DNA from: Rhizobium sp. ICMP 5592
GTDB lineage: Bacteria > Pseudomonadota > Alphaproteobacteria > Rhizobiales > Rhizobiaceae
Reading direction: 5' to 3'
Assembly: GCF_009498525.1 (NCBI RefSeq)
Contig: NZ_QSNT01000001.1
Span: forward strand, 1-64,000
DNA: 64,000 nt
Part shown: positions 28,381 through 38,636 of the stretch, piece by piece
Layout of the letters: each line of letters opens with the position of its first letter
Position numbering within the stretch: position 1 is the stretch's first letter
Translations under genes and position numbers: made by a program
The notes under the pieces: generated by a model
What the model saw: only the letters and a program-made list of their open reading frames with translations
Told to the model about the DNA's origin: nothing
The model's database searches: none

Positions 28381-31300
28381 AGACCTTCAACCTCTCCGAC
28401 TGGGCACTCGAACATCGTTCGATGGTCTGGTATTTCATGATCGTCTTCATTCTCGCCGGCGTGTTTTCCTACATGGGCCTCGGCCGCGAAGAAGACCCTT
28501 CCTTTACCATCAAGACCATGGTCATCCAGGCGCAATGGCCGGGAGCCTCCGCCGAGGAAGTCACCAAGCAGGTGACCGATCGCATCGAGAAGAAGCTGGA
28601 GGAGCTCGAGTCCCTCGACTACACCCGCAGTGAAACCGTCGCGGGGCAGACGACCATCTTCGTCGAGCTGCTGCCGACGACAAAAGCCAAGAATGTCGAA
28701 AGTACCTGGGTTCGCGTCCGCAACATGATCGCGGATATCAAGGGCGATTTCCCGTCTGGCGTAGTGGGTCCGTTCTTCAACGACCGCTTCGGCGATGTCT
28801 ACGGCAACATCTTTGCCTTCACCAGCGACGGGCTCACCCAGAGGCAGCTTCGCGACCGCGTCGAAGACGCGCGCGCCAGAATCCTGACCGTTCCGAATAT
28901 CGGCAAGGTCGATATCATCGGTGCGCAGGACGAAGCCGTCTATCTGGAATTCTCGACCCGCAAGATCGCAGCACTCGGCATCGACCGGTCCGCCATCATC
29001 TCGACGCTGCAGGCGCAGAACGCCGTCACCCAATCCGGTTTCGTGGAAGCCGGGCCTGAACGCATCGCGCTCAGGGTCGGCGGCCAGTTCTCCTCGGAAG
29101 AGAGCCTGCGGGCGATCAACCTCAGGGTCAACGACCGCTTCTTTCCGCTGACCGACGTCGCGACGATCAAGCGCGGTTATGTCGACCCGCCGTCTTCGCT
29201 CTTCCGCGTCAACGGCGAGCCGGCGATCGGTCTTGCCATCGGCATGAAGCAGGGCGCCAACCTGCTCGAATTCGGGAAAGCATTGGAAAAGAAGGTCGAC
29301 GAGATCGTCGCCGACCTGCCGGTGGGCGTCGATGTTCACCGCGTCTCGGACCAGCCGGCCGTGGTTGACGAAGCCGTCTCCGGCTTCACGCGCGCCCTGT
29401 TCGAAGCCATTGCCATCGTGCTTGCAATCAGCTTCATCAGCCTCGGCCTCAGGGCCGGTCTTGTTGTTGCGATCTCCATCCCGCTCGTGCTTGCCATTAC
29501 CTTCGTGGTCATGGCCTATTCGGGCATTTCGTTGCAGCGCATCTCGCTCGGCGCCCTGATCATCGCGCTCGGTCTGCTGGTCGACGACGCCATGATCGCG
29601 GTCGAAATGATGGTGGCGCGCCTGGAGGTCGGCGACGACCTGCGCAAGGCCGCCACCTACGTCTACACCTCGACGGCATTCCCGATGCTCACCGGCACGC
29701 TCGTCACCGTCGCCGGCTTCATTCCGATCGGCCTCAACGACAGCGCCGCCGGCGAGTTCACCTTCACCCTCTTCGTCGTGATCGCGGTGTCGTTGCTTGT
29801 CTCATGGATCGTGGCGGTTCTTTTCACCCCGTTATTGGGCGTGACGATCCTGCCCAAGACCATGAAGAAGCATCACGAGAAAAAGGGCTGGTTCGCCGCG
29901 CTGTTTTCGCGGCTGCTGACGCTGGCGATGCGGTTCCGATGGGCAACCATCGCCCTGACCGTCCTTGCCTTTGCGTTTTCCATCTTCGGCATGGGCTACG
30001 TGCAACAGCAGTTCTTCCCGTCATCGGACCGGCCGGAGCTCATCGTCGACTGGAACCTGCCGCACAACAGCTCGATTACCGAAACGAACCGGCAGATGGC
30101 CCAGTTCGAACGGGAAAAGCTCGCGAACAACCCAGGCATCGACCACTGGACCACCTATGTCGGACAGGGTGCGCCGCGCTTTATCCTGTCGTTCGACGTT
30201 CAGACGCCGGACGTGACCTTCGGCCAGACGGTCATCGTCACAAAGGGGCTGGACGTGCGCGACAAGGTGCGGGCGGAGCTTCAGGACTACCTCAACAAGA
30301 CCTTCCCAGGCACCGACGCCTTCGTGAAGCTGCTCGACATCGGCCCGCCGGTCGGCAAGCCTGTACAATACAGGATCAGCGGCCCGGACATTCAGAAGGT
30401 CCGCGGCATAGCCCAGGATTTTGCCGGCGTCATGGGCAGCAATCCGTCGCTGACCGGCATCATCTTCGACTGGAACGAGCCGGCGCGGGTCGTCAAGATC
30501 GATGTTCTCCAGGACAAGGCGCGCCAGCTGGGCGTTTCGTCCGAAGACATCGCGACGGCGCTCAACAGCATCGTTGAAGGATCGAGCACCACCCAGATCC
30601 GCGACGACATATACCTGATCGACGTGATCGGGCGTGCCCAGACGGCGGAGCGCGGTTCCATCGAAACGCTCCAGAACCTGCAATTGCCGGCCTCGAACGG
30701 AAAAGCGGTTCCCCTATCGGCCGTGGCGACCTTCCGCTACGAGCTGGAACAGCCGACCATCTGGCGTCGTGCGCGCATCCCGACGATCACGATTAAGGCC
30801 GGCGTCGTCGGTGCGATCCAGCCGGCAACGGTCGTCAGCCAGCTCGACGCCAAGGTCGAGCAGTTCGAGAAGACATTGCCGGTTGGCTATTCGATCGTCG
30901 TCGGTGGCGCCGTCGAGGAAAGCGCCAAGGCACAAGGACCGATCGCCGCCGTTGCACCCATGATGATCTTCATCATGGCGACGATCCTCATGATCCAGCT
31001 GCAGAGCTTCAGCCGGCTGTTCCTGGTCTTTGCGGTCGCCCCCACAGCTCTCATCGGCGTGGTCGTCGCGCTGTTGATGAGCAATGCACCGCTTGGCTTC
31101 GTTGCGATATTGGGCGTGCTGGCGCTGATCGGCATCCTGATCCGAAACTCGGTCATCCTCGTGGTGCAGATCGAGCATCTGCGAGAAACCGGAGTCAGCG
31201 CATGGCATGCGGTGATCGAGGCAACCGAGCACCGCATGCGGCCGATCATGCTGACGGCCGCCGCCGCCACGCTCGCCCTGATCCCCATTTCGCGAGAAGT

Positions 31301-31445
31301 GTTCTGGGGGCCGATGGCCTACGCCATGATGGGCGGCATCGTCATCGGCACGGCCCTGACGCTGTTGTTCCTCCCCGCCCTTTACGTGGCATGGTTCCGG
31401 ATACCGCGGGAAGAAGCGGTCAAGGAACCGGAAATATCTGCATAG
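28377..31445 (+). CDS. RND multidrug efflux transporter
   Basis: A 1022-residue inner-membrane proton antiporter of the AcrB/HAE-1 group. Twelve membrane helices with two large periplasmic loops are apparent. The proton-relay pair Asp403-Asp404 is in LLVDDAMIAVEMM, and the N-terminus reads REEDPSFTIKTMVIQAQWPGASAEEV. It expels hydrophobic compounds using the proton gradient. ATGA coupling to the second adaptor gene and a hairpin after the stop define a three-gene operon under TetR control. Confidence 0.93.
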   Translation: MKTFNLSDWALEHRSMVWYFMIVFILAGVFSYMGLGREEDPSFTIKTMVIQAQWPGASAEEVTKQVTDRIEKKLEELESLDYTRSETVAGQTTIFVELLPTTKAKNVESTWVRVRNMIADIKGDFPSGVVGPFFNDRFGDVYGNIFAFTSDGLTQRQLRDRVEDARARILTVPNIGKVDIIGAQDEAVYLEFSTRKIAALGIDRSAIISTLQAQNAVTQSGFVEAGPERIALRVGGQFSSEESLRAINLRVNDRFFPLTDVATIKRGYVDPPSSLFRVNGEPAIGLAIGMKQGANLLEFGKALEKKVDEIVADLPVGVDVHRVSDQPAVVDEAVSGFTRALFEAIAIVLAISFISLGLRAGLVVAISIPLVLAITFVVMAYSGISLQRISLGALIIALGLLVDDAMIAVEMMVARLEVGDDLRKAATYVYTSTAFPMLTGTLVTVAGFIPIGLNDSAAGEFTFTLFVVIAVSLLVSWIVAVLFTPLLGVTILPKTMKKHHEKKGWFAALFSRLLTLAMRFRWATIALTVLAFAFSIFGMGYVQQQFFPSSDRPELIVDWNLPHNSSITETNRQMAQFEREKLANNPGIDHWTTYVGQGAPRFILSFDVQTPDVTFGQTVIVTKGLDVRDKVRAELQDYLNKTFPGTDAFVKLLDIGPPVGKPVQYRISGPDIQKVRGIAQDFAGVMGSNPSLTGIIFDWNEPARVVKIDVLQDKARQLGVSSEDIATALNSIVEGSSTTQIRDDIYLIDVIGRAQTAERGSIETLQNLQLPASNGKAVPLSAVATFRYELEQPTIWRRARIPTITIKAGVVGAIQPATVVSQLDAKVEQFEKTLPVGYSIVVGGAVEESAKAQGPIAAVAPMMIFIMATILMIQLQSFSRLFLVFAVAPTALIGVVVALLMSNAPLGFVAILGVLALIGILIRNSVILVVQIEHLRETGVSAWHAVIEATEHRMRPIMLTAAAATLALIPISREVFWGPMAYAMMGGIVIGTALTLLFLPALYVAWFRIPREEAVKEPEISA

Positions 31446-31454
31446 CCCGAGATA

Positions 31455-31496
31455 AACAGACCCACGCTGCTCGATAACGCGCGGCGTGGGTCTGTT
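31455..31496 (+). terminator. hairpin terminator of RND operon
   Basis: A perfect 13-bp stem, AACAGACCCACGC (31455-31467) with GCGTGGGTCTGTT (31484-31496), begins 10 bp after the pump stop codon. The T-run is minimal. Confidence 0.65.
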
Positions 31497-31624
31497 GCCA
31501 GGCTCCAGACCTGTGATGATCGTTCGCGGTGGATAAGCGCAACCAAATAGCGAAAAACTGACTTTACTAATACCGTATTTATTGCAACATTCCCGGCATT
31601 CAAAAAACCGTTCGGGATGCGAAT

Positions 31625-32038
31625 ATGAAACGAGTTGTTGGAATGCTGATTGCTTTCGCCATGTCGGCCGGCGTGGTCAACGCAGCCTCGTGCGAAAGCA
31701 ATTTCAAGACGAGCGGAGTGCCGATGGTCACGGCTGTCAGCTACAAGACCTGGCAGGAACTCCCGAAAGCAAAAGCAGCAGTTGTTCTGAAAACGCTTGC
31801 CCAGGCCGTTGCAGCAGAGGGCTTTTCCGGCATCGAAATCAACCGGGAGCTTTCGACCATCGACGCTTATCAAGAAACCACCGGATCCGGCAGAGTTCAG
31901 ACTCTCCGAGTGGTCGCGCGTCAAAAGGGCGCCGGAGTACGCGTCGACGCAATCTTCGATATTCAAGCCGGCCAGGTTACGTCCAACAATGTGGTTCGAA
32001 CCGGCCTTTGCAATATCGTGAATTCCGTATCACGGTGA
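31625..32038 (+). CDS. small exported protein of unknown function
   Basis: A 137-residue protein with a signal peptide (MKRVVGMLIAFAMSAGVVNAAS). The mature part has two cysteines (Cys near residue 23 and Cys in GLCNIV) that could form a disulfide, and a predicted alpha/beta core (TWQELPKAKAAVVLKTLAQAVAAEGFSGIEINRELSTIDAY). I recognise no family. It lies in an isolated position with its own upstream AT-rich region (31540-31600). Confidence 0.6.
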   Translation: MKRVVGMLIAFAMSAGVVNAASCESNFKTSGVPMVTAVSYKTWQELPKAKAAVVLKTLAQAVAAEGFSGIEINRELSTIDAYQETTGSGRVQTLRVVARQKGAGVRVDAIFDIQAGQVTSNNVVRTGLCNIVNSVSR

Positions 32039-32127
32039 AAGCTGGACGTTTCCGCTTCCCATATCTGGCAAAATGCTGAGATGTAAGCGACGCGGAAACG
32101 TCGACTGCCTGTTGACGATTTCGCGCC

Positions 32128-33630
32128 CTACCCGATCGCCGCCCAGACGCCCTTGGTCTGGGTATAGGAATTAAGCGCATCCATGCATTTGTCGCGGCCG
32201 TTGCCGCTTTCCTTCCAGCCGCCGAAGGGAAGCTGCATGTCGCCGGTCATATAGCTGTTGATGTAGACCATTCCGGCCTCCACATCGCGCGCGAAACGAT
32301 GCGCCTTGCCGAGGTCCGAGGTCCAGATGCCGGCGGCAAGGCCGAAGCTGGTGTCATTGGCGATTGCAACCGCCTCCTCGAAGCTATCGAAGGCAATGAC
32401 ACTGGCGACGGGACCGAATATCTCCTCGCGGGCGATGGTCATCTGGTTGTTGACGCCGGCAAAGATCGTCGGCGAAACGAAAGCGCCCTTTTCCAGCCCC
32501 GCCGGAATGCCGCCGCCGAGCACGCATTCCGCGCCGGCCTGCTTGCCGATGCCGATATAGTTCAACACCCGCTTCTGCTGGCCGAAATCCACCAGCGGCC
32601 CCATGCTGGTGTTCGGGTCCAGCGGATCGCCCAGCCGATAGCCCGTTTCGGCCTTTTCGCGGAAGATGTCGATGAAGTCCTTGAGGATCTTGCGTTCCAC
32701 CAGAATACGCGAGCCGGCGCAGCAGACCTCGCCCTGGTTCCCGAAAATGCCCATGGCCGCCCAGGAGGCGGCCGCCTCGAGATCGGCGGCGTCGGCCATG
32801 ATCACATGCGGAGATTTACCGCCGCATTCGGTCGAGACCTTCTTGAGGTTCGACTGGCCGGAATAGACCATCATCAGCTTGCCGATCTCGACCGAGCCGG
32901 TGAAGGCGATCTTCTCGACGTCGCGATGAAGCGCAAGCGCCTTGCCGGCCTCCGGCCCGAACCCGTTGACGACGTTGAGCACACCCTCCGGACCTCCCGC
33001 TTCGACAAAGAGGCGTGCGAGAAGAATGGCCGACAGCGGCGACTGCTCGGCCGGTTTGAGCACCACCGAATTGCCGGCAGATAGCGCGGGAGCGATCTTC
33101 CACGCGGTCATCAGCAATGGGTAGTTCCAGGGCACGATGCACCCGACGACCCCGATTGGCTGGCGCAGCACATAAGAAAGGACATCCGGGGAGGTCGCGC
33201 CCACGCTTCCCTGCACCTTGTCGATGCATTCGGCGGTAAAGCGAAAGCAGAGAAGCGCGAGCGGAATATCCACGTTCAGCATCTCGCTGATCGGCTTGCC
33301 CATGTCCATGGTGTCGATCAGCGCGAATTCGTCACGATGCGCCTCGATGAGATCGGCAAAGCGCAGCATCACGGCCATACGCTCGCGCGGCGCCTTTCGC
33401 GACCAGATACCAGATTTGAAGGCCTTCAGGCCGGATGCCACGGCGCGATCGATATCGGCGGCATCGCCCTCAGCCACTTCGGCAATCACCGCGCCGTTCG
33501 CCGGATTGATGCTTTCGAACAGCTTGCCGGATCTTGCCGGCTGGAGCACGCCGTCGATGAACAACCCTCCTTCAAGCTTCAATTTTTCGGCCTTCTGGTG
33601 CCAGGTCGCATGGGTGGAAACAGCGGTCAT
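32128..33630 (-). CDS. aldehyde dehydrogenase (NAD-dependent, PuuC/BetB-like)
   Basis: A 500-residue ALDH; start 33630 is chosen by GGAGAA 5 bases before it. Nucleophile Cys303 lies in NQGEVCCAGSR, base Glu268 in STECGGKSP (Leu of the usual ELGGK replaced by Cys), cofactor motif FTGSVEIG and PWNYP present. It oxidises an aldehyde to the acid with NAD(P). It is the last gene of an amidase-ABM-GMC-ALDH operon, directly after a GMC alcohol dehydrogenase, so the pair likely takes an alcohol to a carboxylate. The substrate is not determined. Confidence 0.9.
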   Translation of the reverse strand: MTAVSTHATWHQKAEKLKLEGGLFIDGVLQPARSGKLFESINPANGAVIAEVAEGDAADIDRAVASGLKAFKSGIWSRKAPRERMAVMLRFADLIEAHRDEFALIDTMDMGKPISEMLNVDIPLALLCFRFTAECIDKVQGSVGATSPDVLSYVLRQPIGVVGCIVPWNYPLLMTAWKIAPALSAGNSVVLKPAEQSPLSAILLARLFVEAGGPEGVLNVVNGFGPEAGKALALHRDVEKIAFTGSVEIGKLMMVYSGQSNLKKVSTECGGKSPHVIMADAADLEAAASWAAMGIFGNQGEVCCAGSRILVERKILKDFIDIFREKAETGYRLGDPLDPNTSMGPLVDFGQQKRVLNYIGIGKQAGAECVLGGGIPAGLEKGAFVSPTIFAGVNNQMTIAREEIFGPVASVIAFDSFEEAVAIANDTSFGLAAGIWTSDLGKAHRFARDVEAGMVYINSYMTGDMQLPFGGWKESGNGRDKCMDALNSYTQTKGVWAAIG

Positions 33631-33641
33631 TTTCGTTCTCC

Positions 33642-35225
33642 TCAAGCCGCAAGTATTTTCTGACAGGTACGCTCGGCAAGCATGATCGTCGGCGCGTTGA
33701 GATTACCGGACACCATTTTCGGAATGGCGGAGGCATCGGCGATGCGCAGGCCTTCGAGGCCATGCACCTTCATGGTGACGGGATCGGTGACCGCGAGCCT
33801 GTCGATCCCCATCCGGCAGGTGCTGGAGGGATGATAGAGCGTCGTCATGTGCCCACGGACATAGTCAGCAATCTCGGCATCCGTCTCGCATTCCGCGCTC
33901 GGGGACAGCTCGTAGTCGATGAGCTCTCTTATCGGCGATTGCGCCAGGATATCGCGGTTGATCCTCACCCCGGCGACCATCGTCGCAAGATCGGTCCCGT
34001 CAGGATCAGAGACGAAGTATTTCGGATCGATCGCCGGATGCTCCGTAGGGTCCGCCGAGCGCAGCCTGATCTCGCCCCGGCTGTTCGGCCGCTGGAGAAC
34101 GCAATGGGCGGTGATGCCGGAACGACCGCCAAGGAAACGGGCATAGTCGCGATGCGGGCTGATGGCGCCGTAAAGCTGAAGATCGGGCTCGACGCCTTCC
34201 CGGCTGCAAACGTGAGCACCCGCCGCCACCCAAGGCGAAGTGCGGATGCCGCTCCGGTGGTCACGCCATTCCGCAAAACTGTCTTCGAGGATTTCCTCTG
34301 TCCACGCCCCGATCCCCATCGGCTCCCGGGTATAGAATGATATCGGGATATTGAGGTGATCCTGCAGATCCTTGCCGACACCGGGGAGATCGTGAACCGG
34401 CATGATACCTGCCGTTTCCAGCTCCGTGGCCGGGCCGATGCCGGACAGCATCATGATCTGGCACGTCCCGATGGCACCAGCCGCCATGACGACCTCGCTT
34501 GCCGCATAGGATGTCTCCGGAATGCCGTTGACCAGGTAATTCACGCCGACGACCCGGCCCTTTTCGATGATGAGACCGGTGACGAGAACACCCTTCTTCA
34601 GAGTCAGGTTCGGCCGGTCGAGTATGGGGCGCAGATAGGCCTTGCCAGTCCCCCATCGTTCGCCATTGCGGATCGTGAACTGGAAGAAACCGGCACCTTC
34701 CTGGCTCTCCCCATTGAAGTCCAAGTTGAAGGTAAAACCCGCCGCCTGGGCGGCGTCGAGCCAGAGACGCTCATGCATGTCGACATAGGGCACGTTGGCG
34801 ACATGAAGCGGCCCATCATTGCCGTGATAGGGACTGGCCTGGAAATCGGCATTGCTCTCGGCAGCTAAGAAGGCGGGAAATACGTCCTTCCAGCCCCAAC
34901 CGGTGCAGCCCATCCCCTGCCAGGCGTCATAGTCCGACGGCAGACCGCGAATGTAGATCATGGCGTTGAGCGCGCCGGATCCGCCGACCATTTTTCCGCG
35001 CGGCCAGAAGATGCGACGCCCACGGCAGCCGGGCTGCGGCTCTGTATAGTAGCCCCAGTCGGCGCCCGTGTTGAACATCGTCACCCAGTCGGACGGAATA
35101 TCGGAGGCGACAGGCGCATCCCGCCCCGCCTCCAGCACCAGAACCTTTCGCTTCGCATCCGCGCTCAGGCGGTGGGCAGCCACGCAGCCGGCGGAGCCTG
35201 CACCGATAATGATCGTATCGAACAT
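33642..35225 (-). CDS. GMC-family alcohol/choline dehydrogenase-like flavoprotein
   Basis: A 527-residue FAD enzyme: TIIIGAGSAGCVAAHRLS at the N-terminus, LVLEAG, PRGKMVGGSGALNAMIYIRG (GMC signature 1) and GAIGTCQIMMLSGIGP (signature 2). The active-site His is in YHPSSTCRMG and the Asn in GNLNAPTIM. The start is at the second of two adjacent ATGs (35228/35225). It oxidises a primary alcohol to the aldehyde passed to the ALDH gene 11 bp downstream. Distinct from the sugar-type GMC enzyme at 12499. Confidence 0.88.
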   Translation of the reverse strand: MFDTIIIGAGSAGCVAAHRLSADAKRKVLVLEAGRDAPVASDIPSDWVTMFNTGADWGYYTEPQPGCRGRRIFWPRGKMVGGSGALNAMIYIRGLPSDYDAWQGMGCTGWGWKDVFPAFLAAESNADFQASPYHGNDGPLHVANVPYVDMHERLWLDAAQAAGFTFNLDFNGESQEGAGFFQFTIRNGERWGTGKAYLRPILDRPNLTLKKGVLVTGLIIEKGRVVGVNYLVNGIPETSYAASEVVMAAGAIGTCQIMMLSGIGPATELETAGIMPVHDLPGVGKDLQDHLNIPISFYTREPMGIGAWTEEILEDSFAEWRDHRSGIRTSPWVAAGAHVCSREGVEPDLQLYGAISPHRDYARFLGGRSGITAHCVLQRPNSRGEIRLRSADPTEHPAIDPKYFVSDPDGTDLATMVAGVRINRDILAQSPIRELIDYELSPSAECETDAEIADYVRGHMTTLYHPSSTCRMGIDRLAVTDPVTMKVHGLEGLRIADASAIPKMVSGNLNAPTIMLAERTCQKILAA

Positions 35226-35316
35226 CATCCCATTCTTTCGTTCGAAATCGGCAAAGAGCCATACGTCGCCCTGTGCCGGCGAGCGAGGCGCCGCCGGCAC
35301 TGTGGAACTGTCGAAA

Positions 35317-35616
35317 TCAGGCTTTCGCCGATGCCTCGAGCGCCGTTACCAGCGTCACAGGCCCATCCAGGATCGGGCTCGCGATGGCGAAAAACACACC
35401 CACCGCATCCGAACCGTTGTGGCGATCCATGGCGGCGCGATCCGTGAAGCGTTCATAGGTGGTGAACAGGCACGGATCGTCCTCGCTCTGGGAAATGAAG
35501 AAGCCGATTGTTTCCGGCTCATTCATGGCCACATGCGAGGCGACCGCCATCAAGGCGTCGCGCATGACCGCCTCCTCCCCGGCCTTGACCCGGATGATCG
35601 CGCTGATGGTGTGCAT
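35317..35616 (-). CDS. putative quinol monooxygenase (ABM domain)
   Basis: A 99-residue ABM-fold protein: HTISAIIRVKAGEEAVMRDALMAVASHVAMNEPETIGFFISQSEDDPCLFTTYERFTDRAAMDRHNG, matching YgiN-type small monooxygenases. It overlaps the amidase stop (TGATG), so it belongs to the same operon, 91 bp before the GMC gene. The role within the pathway is unclear. Confidence 0.75.
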   Translation of the reverse strand: MHTISAIIRVKAGEEAVMRDALMAVASHVAMNEPETIGFFISQSEDDPCLFTTYERFTDRAAMDRHNGSDAVGVFFAIASPILDGPVTLVTALEASAKA

Positions 35617-37130
35617 CAGAACGACCTCCAGTCGCCGTCGGCCTCAAACGCGCTGGCCGCACGATAGATCGTGCTCTCATCGTAGTCCTTGGCGATCAGC
35701 ATCAGGCCAACGGGCAACCCATCCACGAGACCGCAAGGCAGGGACATGGCCGGATGGCCCGTAACGTCGAAGGGGCTTGTGGATGCAGTCATCTCGAAGG
35801 CGCGTTCGATAATTTCGGACAGCGGCGCATCCTTCTCGGGCAATTTCGTTGCCACGCAAGGCAGAGTCGGCATCAGCAGCAGATCATATTCACCGAAGAC
35901 CGCGTCATAGGCAGCCTTCGCCGCGATGGCTATGTTGCGGGACTTGGCATAGTAGCGCCCGCGATAGTGGGTAAGGCCCCACTGACCGACTAGCATGCAA
36001 AGCTTGAGGGTCTTCGACAGATCGTCGGCCCGGTTCCGCCAGGAGGAATGCGCGTCCAGCAGGCCGACATCATAGAGCCCCTTCCAGTTGAAGCCCATGC
36101 CGTTGCCATGCATCATCTGCACCATGAAGCCTTCCAGCGTGATCGGATTCCAAGCCGCAAGCGCATTGAGATGATCCGGAATCGAGACCTCGGAGATTTC
36201 GGCGCCGAGGCCAGCCAGACGCTCAGCGCCCGCCCGCACCTTGTCGGCAACCGCCTCTTGCATGTTCGACACGGCAAAGCCTTCCTTCAGCAGGCCGATC
36301 TTCAAGCCCCTGACGCCCTTGCCGAGCGCCTCGGTATAGGACGAAACCTTCGGCGCATATTGGCGCGGATCGAAACCATCGGCACCGGCAAGCACTTCCA
36401 GCAGCAGAGCATTGTCGGCCACGGTCGCAGTCATCGGCCCGGTGTGGTCGATGGTCGACTCGATCGGCATGACGCCGGTATAGGGCACGAGACCATGCGT
36501 GGCCTTCATGCCGTAGATGCCGCAATAGGAGGAAGGAATCCGGATCGAGCCGCCCTGATCACCGCCGATCGCCATGTCCACTTCGCCGGCCGCCACCAGT
36601 GCGGCGCTGCCGGAGGAGGAACCGCCCGCCGAATAGCCCATGCGGTGCGGGTTATGAACCGGGCCGGGATCCGAGGTGTGGCTGCCGCCGGAGAGGCAAA
36701 AATGCTCGCAGACCGCCTTGCCGACGATGGTCGCGCCGGCGTCGAGCAGGCGCGTAACGATCGTCGCGTCGGCGGCCGGCACGAAGCCTTCGAGCGTCGT
36801 CGACCCGTTCATCATCGGAACACCGGCAAGCGCGACATTGTCCTTGAGGGCGACGGTTCGTCCCTTGAGCTTGCCCTCGGACGCGCCCTTTACCTCGCTC
36901 TTGTAGGCCCAGGCTCCATATTTGTTTTCCTCGAGGCCCGGCTTGTAGCCCGGAGTGCGCGGATATTTGGCCGGTGGCAGGGGATTGGGCAGCGCGTCGA
37001 CGACATCATAAGCATCGAACATGCCGCCCATCAGCGACTGATAGCTGGCGGCTTCCTCGGCGGACATGTTCATGTGCAGGCTGGAGGCCAGCTCGACGAC
37101 ATCGGCAACGGTTGGGCGGGTAATGGACAT
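35616..37130 (-). CDS. amidase (amidase signature family)
   Basis: A 504-residue enzyme with the full Ser-cisSer-Lys machinery: Lys96 in ALKDN, the Gly/Ser loop GGSSSGSA (169-176), and nucleophile Ser195 in [11 protein letters not shown]. It hydrolyses a carboxamide to acid and ammonia in the cytoplasm. First gene of a four-gene operon, it is separated from the upstream amide-type ABC importer by a terminator. The natural substrate is probably what that importer and the AmiC-like protein recognise. Confidence 0.9.
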   Translation of the reverse strand: MSITRPTVADVVELASSLHMNMSAEEAASYQSLMGGMFDAYDVVDALPNPLPPAKYPRTPGYKPGLEENKYGAWAYKSEVKGASEGKLKGRTVALKDNVALAGVPMMNGSTTLEGFVPAADATIVTRLLDAGATIVGKAVCEHFCLSGGSHTSDPGPVHNPHRMGYSAGGSSSGSAALVAAGEVDMAIGGDQGGSIRIPSSYCGIYGMKATHGLVPYTGVMPIESTIDHTGPMTATVADNALLLEVLAGADGFDPRQYAPKVSSYTEALGKGVRGLKIGLLKEGFAVSNMQEAVADKVRAGAERLAGLGAEISEVSIPDHLNALAAWNPITLEGFMVQMMHGNGMGFNWKGLYDVGLLDAHSSWRNRADDLSKTLKLCMLVGQWGLTHYRGRYYAKSRNIAIAAKAAYDAVFGEYDLLLMPTLPCVATKLPEKDAPLSEIIERAFEMTASTSPFDVTGHPAMSLPCGLVDGLPVGLMLIAKDYDESTIYRAASAFEADGDWRSF

Positions 37131-37180
37131 GAGTCATCCTTTCTTGTGAAGACAAGCGTTTTGAGATCGGATTTTCGGTG

Positions 37181-37203
37181 AAAACGGAGCCGGGACGGCT
37201 CCG
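37181..37203 (-). terminator. Rho-independent terminator of the amide ABC operon
   Basis: On the minus strand a 7-bp CGGAGCC/GGCTCCG stem (37185-37203) with a 5-base loop is followed by TTTT (37184-37181), just 6 bases after the ATPase stop. It separates the transporter operon from the amidase operon that starts at 37130. Confidence 0.8.
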
Positions 37204-37208
37204 GTGAA

Positions 37209-37910
37209 CTAGACGGGGGCCATGCCTACCTCCCCGGACAGGATGGCATCCCGATCCACTTCACCGGTGATGCGTCCCTTCTGGATATGCAGGATCCGGT
37301 CGGACAGCGACGTGATGAATTCGAGGTTCTGCTCGACGACGATCAGCGACAGTCTCCAGCGGCCCTTCAGCGCAATCAGCGTCTCGATGATCTCCTCGAT
37401 GATCGACGGCTGAATACCTTCTGTCGGCTCATCGAGAAGGATGAGCCTCGGCTTGGTGCACAGGCAACGGGCAAGGGCCAAGAGCTGCTGTTCGCCGCCG
37501 GAAAGTGCCCCGCCGCGACGGTCGAGCAAGCGCACGAGACGCGGGAAATCCTGAAGAACGGTATCGATGATCGATCGATCTTCCTTCCGGGCCGCCACGA
37601 GCCCCATCCGCAGGTTTTCGTAGACGGAAAGCTCCGGAAAGATTTCGCGCCCCTGCGGCACCAGCCCCATGCCGAGCCTCGACCGCTCGAAGGGTTTCAT
37701 CCCCGTCACGTTGCGGCCGGCGAACTCCACCGTGCCGGCCGTTGCCGGCAGATGCCCCATGAGAGTACGCATGAGCGTCGTCTTGCCCATGCCGTTATGG
37801 CCGAGGATGCCGAGATACTCGCCCTCCTCCATCGCCATATCCACGCCTGCAAGGATCGGAATCCGCCCGTAGCCGGATCGCAGGTCCTTCACGCCCAGAA
37901 GCTGTGTCAT
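37209..37910 (-). CDS. amide/urea-type ABC transporter ATPase (LivF/UrtE-like)
   Basis: A 233-residue ATPase; the ATG at 37910 overlaps the preceding stop (ATGA). Walker A is GHNGMGKTT (Met in place of the usual Ala/Val), signature LSGGEQQ, and Walker B LILLDEPTEGIQPSII; the EGIQPSII tail is typical of UrtE/FmdF-type subunits. It pairs with the 37907 ATPase to energise import. Confidence 0.9.
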   Translation of the reverse strand: MTQLLGVKDLRSGYGRIPILAGVDMAMEEGEYLGILGHNGMGKTTLMRTLMGHLPATAGTVEFAGRNVTGMKPFERSRLGMGLVPQGREIFPELSVYENLRMGLVAARKEDRSIIDTVLQDFPRLVRLLDRRGGALSGGEQQLLALARCLCTKPRLILLDEPTEGIQPSIIEEIIETLIALKGRWRLSLIVVEQNLEFITSLSDRILHIQKGRITGEVDRDAILSGEVGMAPV

Positions 37911-38635
37911 GCGACCACCTTCTTTCCGAGGTAGATGTCCCGAACCCTCTGATCGGCAAGCACGCGGTCGATCGTGTCCTCCACCAGCACCTTGCCCTGG
38001 TGAAAGACCGTGACCTTCTTGGCGATCAGCTTGATAAACGCCATGTCGTGCTCGACGACGATAATGGCGCGTGACTGGTTGATGTCGCGGATGATCTCCG
38101 CAGTTCTGAGCGTCTCCTCGTCGGTCATGCCGGCAGCGGGCTCGTCGAGCAGGATGAGGTCCGGTTCGGCGGCAAGCACCATGCCGATCTCGACCCATTG
38201 GCGCTGGCCGTGGGACAGCGTCGCGACGACCCTGTCGGCAAAATCGCTCAACCGGATCAGGGAAAGCACGCTCTCCACCATGGGTGCGAGCCCCCTGGGC
38301 GTCGCCTTGCGGCGAGCCGCCATCCAGATATTTTCGCGGACACTCAGCCCGTTGAAGACGCTCGGGACCTGCGTCTTGATGCCGATCCCCATGCGGGCGA
38401 TCTCATGCGGGAGCTTTCCCGCGATCGGCTGCCCCCGGAAGGCAATCGTCCCCGATGTCGGCGTCTGCTGGCCGGTGAGCGACTTGAAAAAGGTGCTCTT
38501 TCCGGCGCCGTTCGGGCCGATCAGGCAGCGTAGTTCCATCTCCTCCAGCGTGAAATTGATGTCGTCATTGGCGACGACGCCGCCGAAGCGCATGGTCAGC
38601 TGTTCTGTCTTGAGAAGTAAAGTGGGCTCAGGCAT
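37907..38635 (-). CDS. amide/urea-type ABC transporter ATPase (LivG/UrtD-like)
   Basis: A 242-residue ATPase with Walker A GPNGAGKST, a signature reading LSHGQRQWVEIGM (His in place of Gly, a UrtD-type trait), Walker B LILLDEPAAGMTDEE and H-loop VEHD. One base separates it from the permease gene. The sequence fingerprints favour urea or short amide uptake over branched amino acids. Confidence 0.9.
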   Translation of the reverse strand: MPEPTLLLKTEQLTMRFGGVVANDDINFTLEEMELRCLIGPNGAGKSTFFKSLTGQQTPTSGTIAFRGQPIAGKLPHEIARMGIGIKTQVPSVFNGLSVRENIWMAARRKATPRGLAPMVESVLSLIRLSDFADRVVATLSHGQRQWVEIGMVLAAEPDLILLDEPAAGMTDEETLRTAEIIRDINQSRAIIVVEHDMAFIKLIAKKVTVFHQGKVLVEDTIDRVLADQRVRDIYLGKKVVA

Positions 38636-38636
38636 G

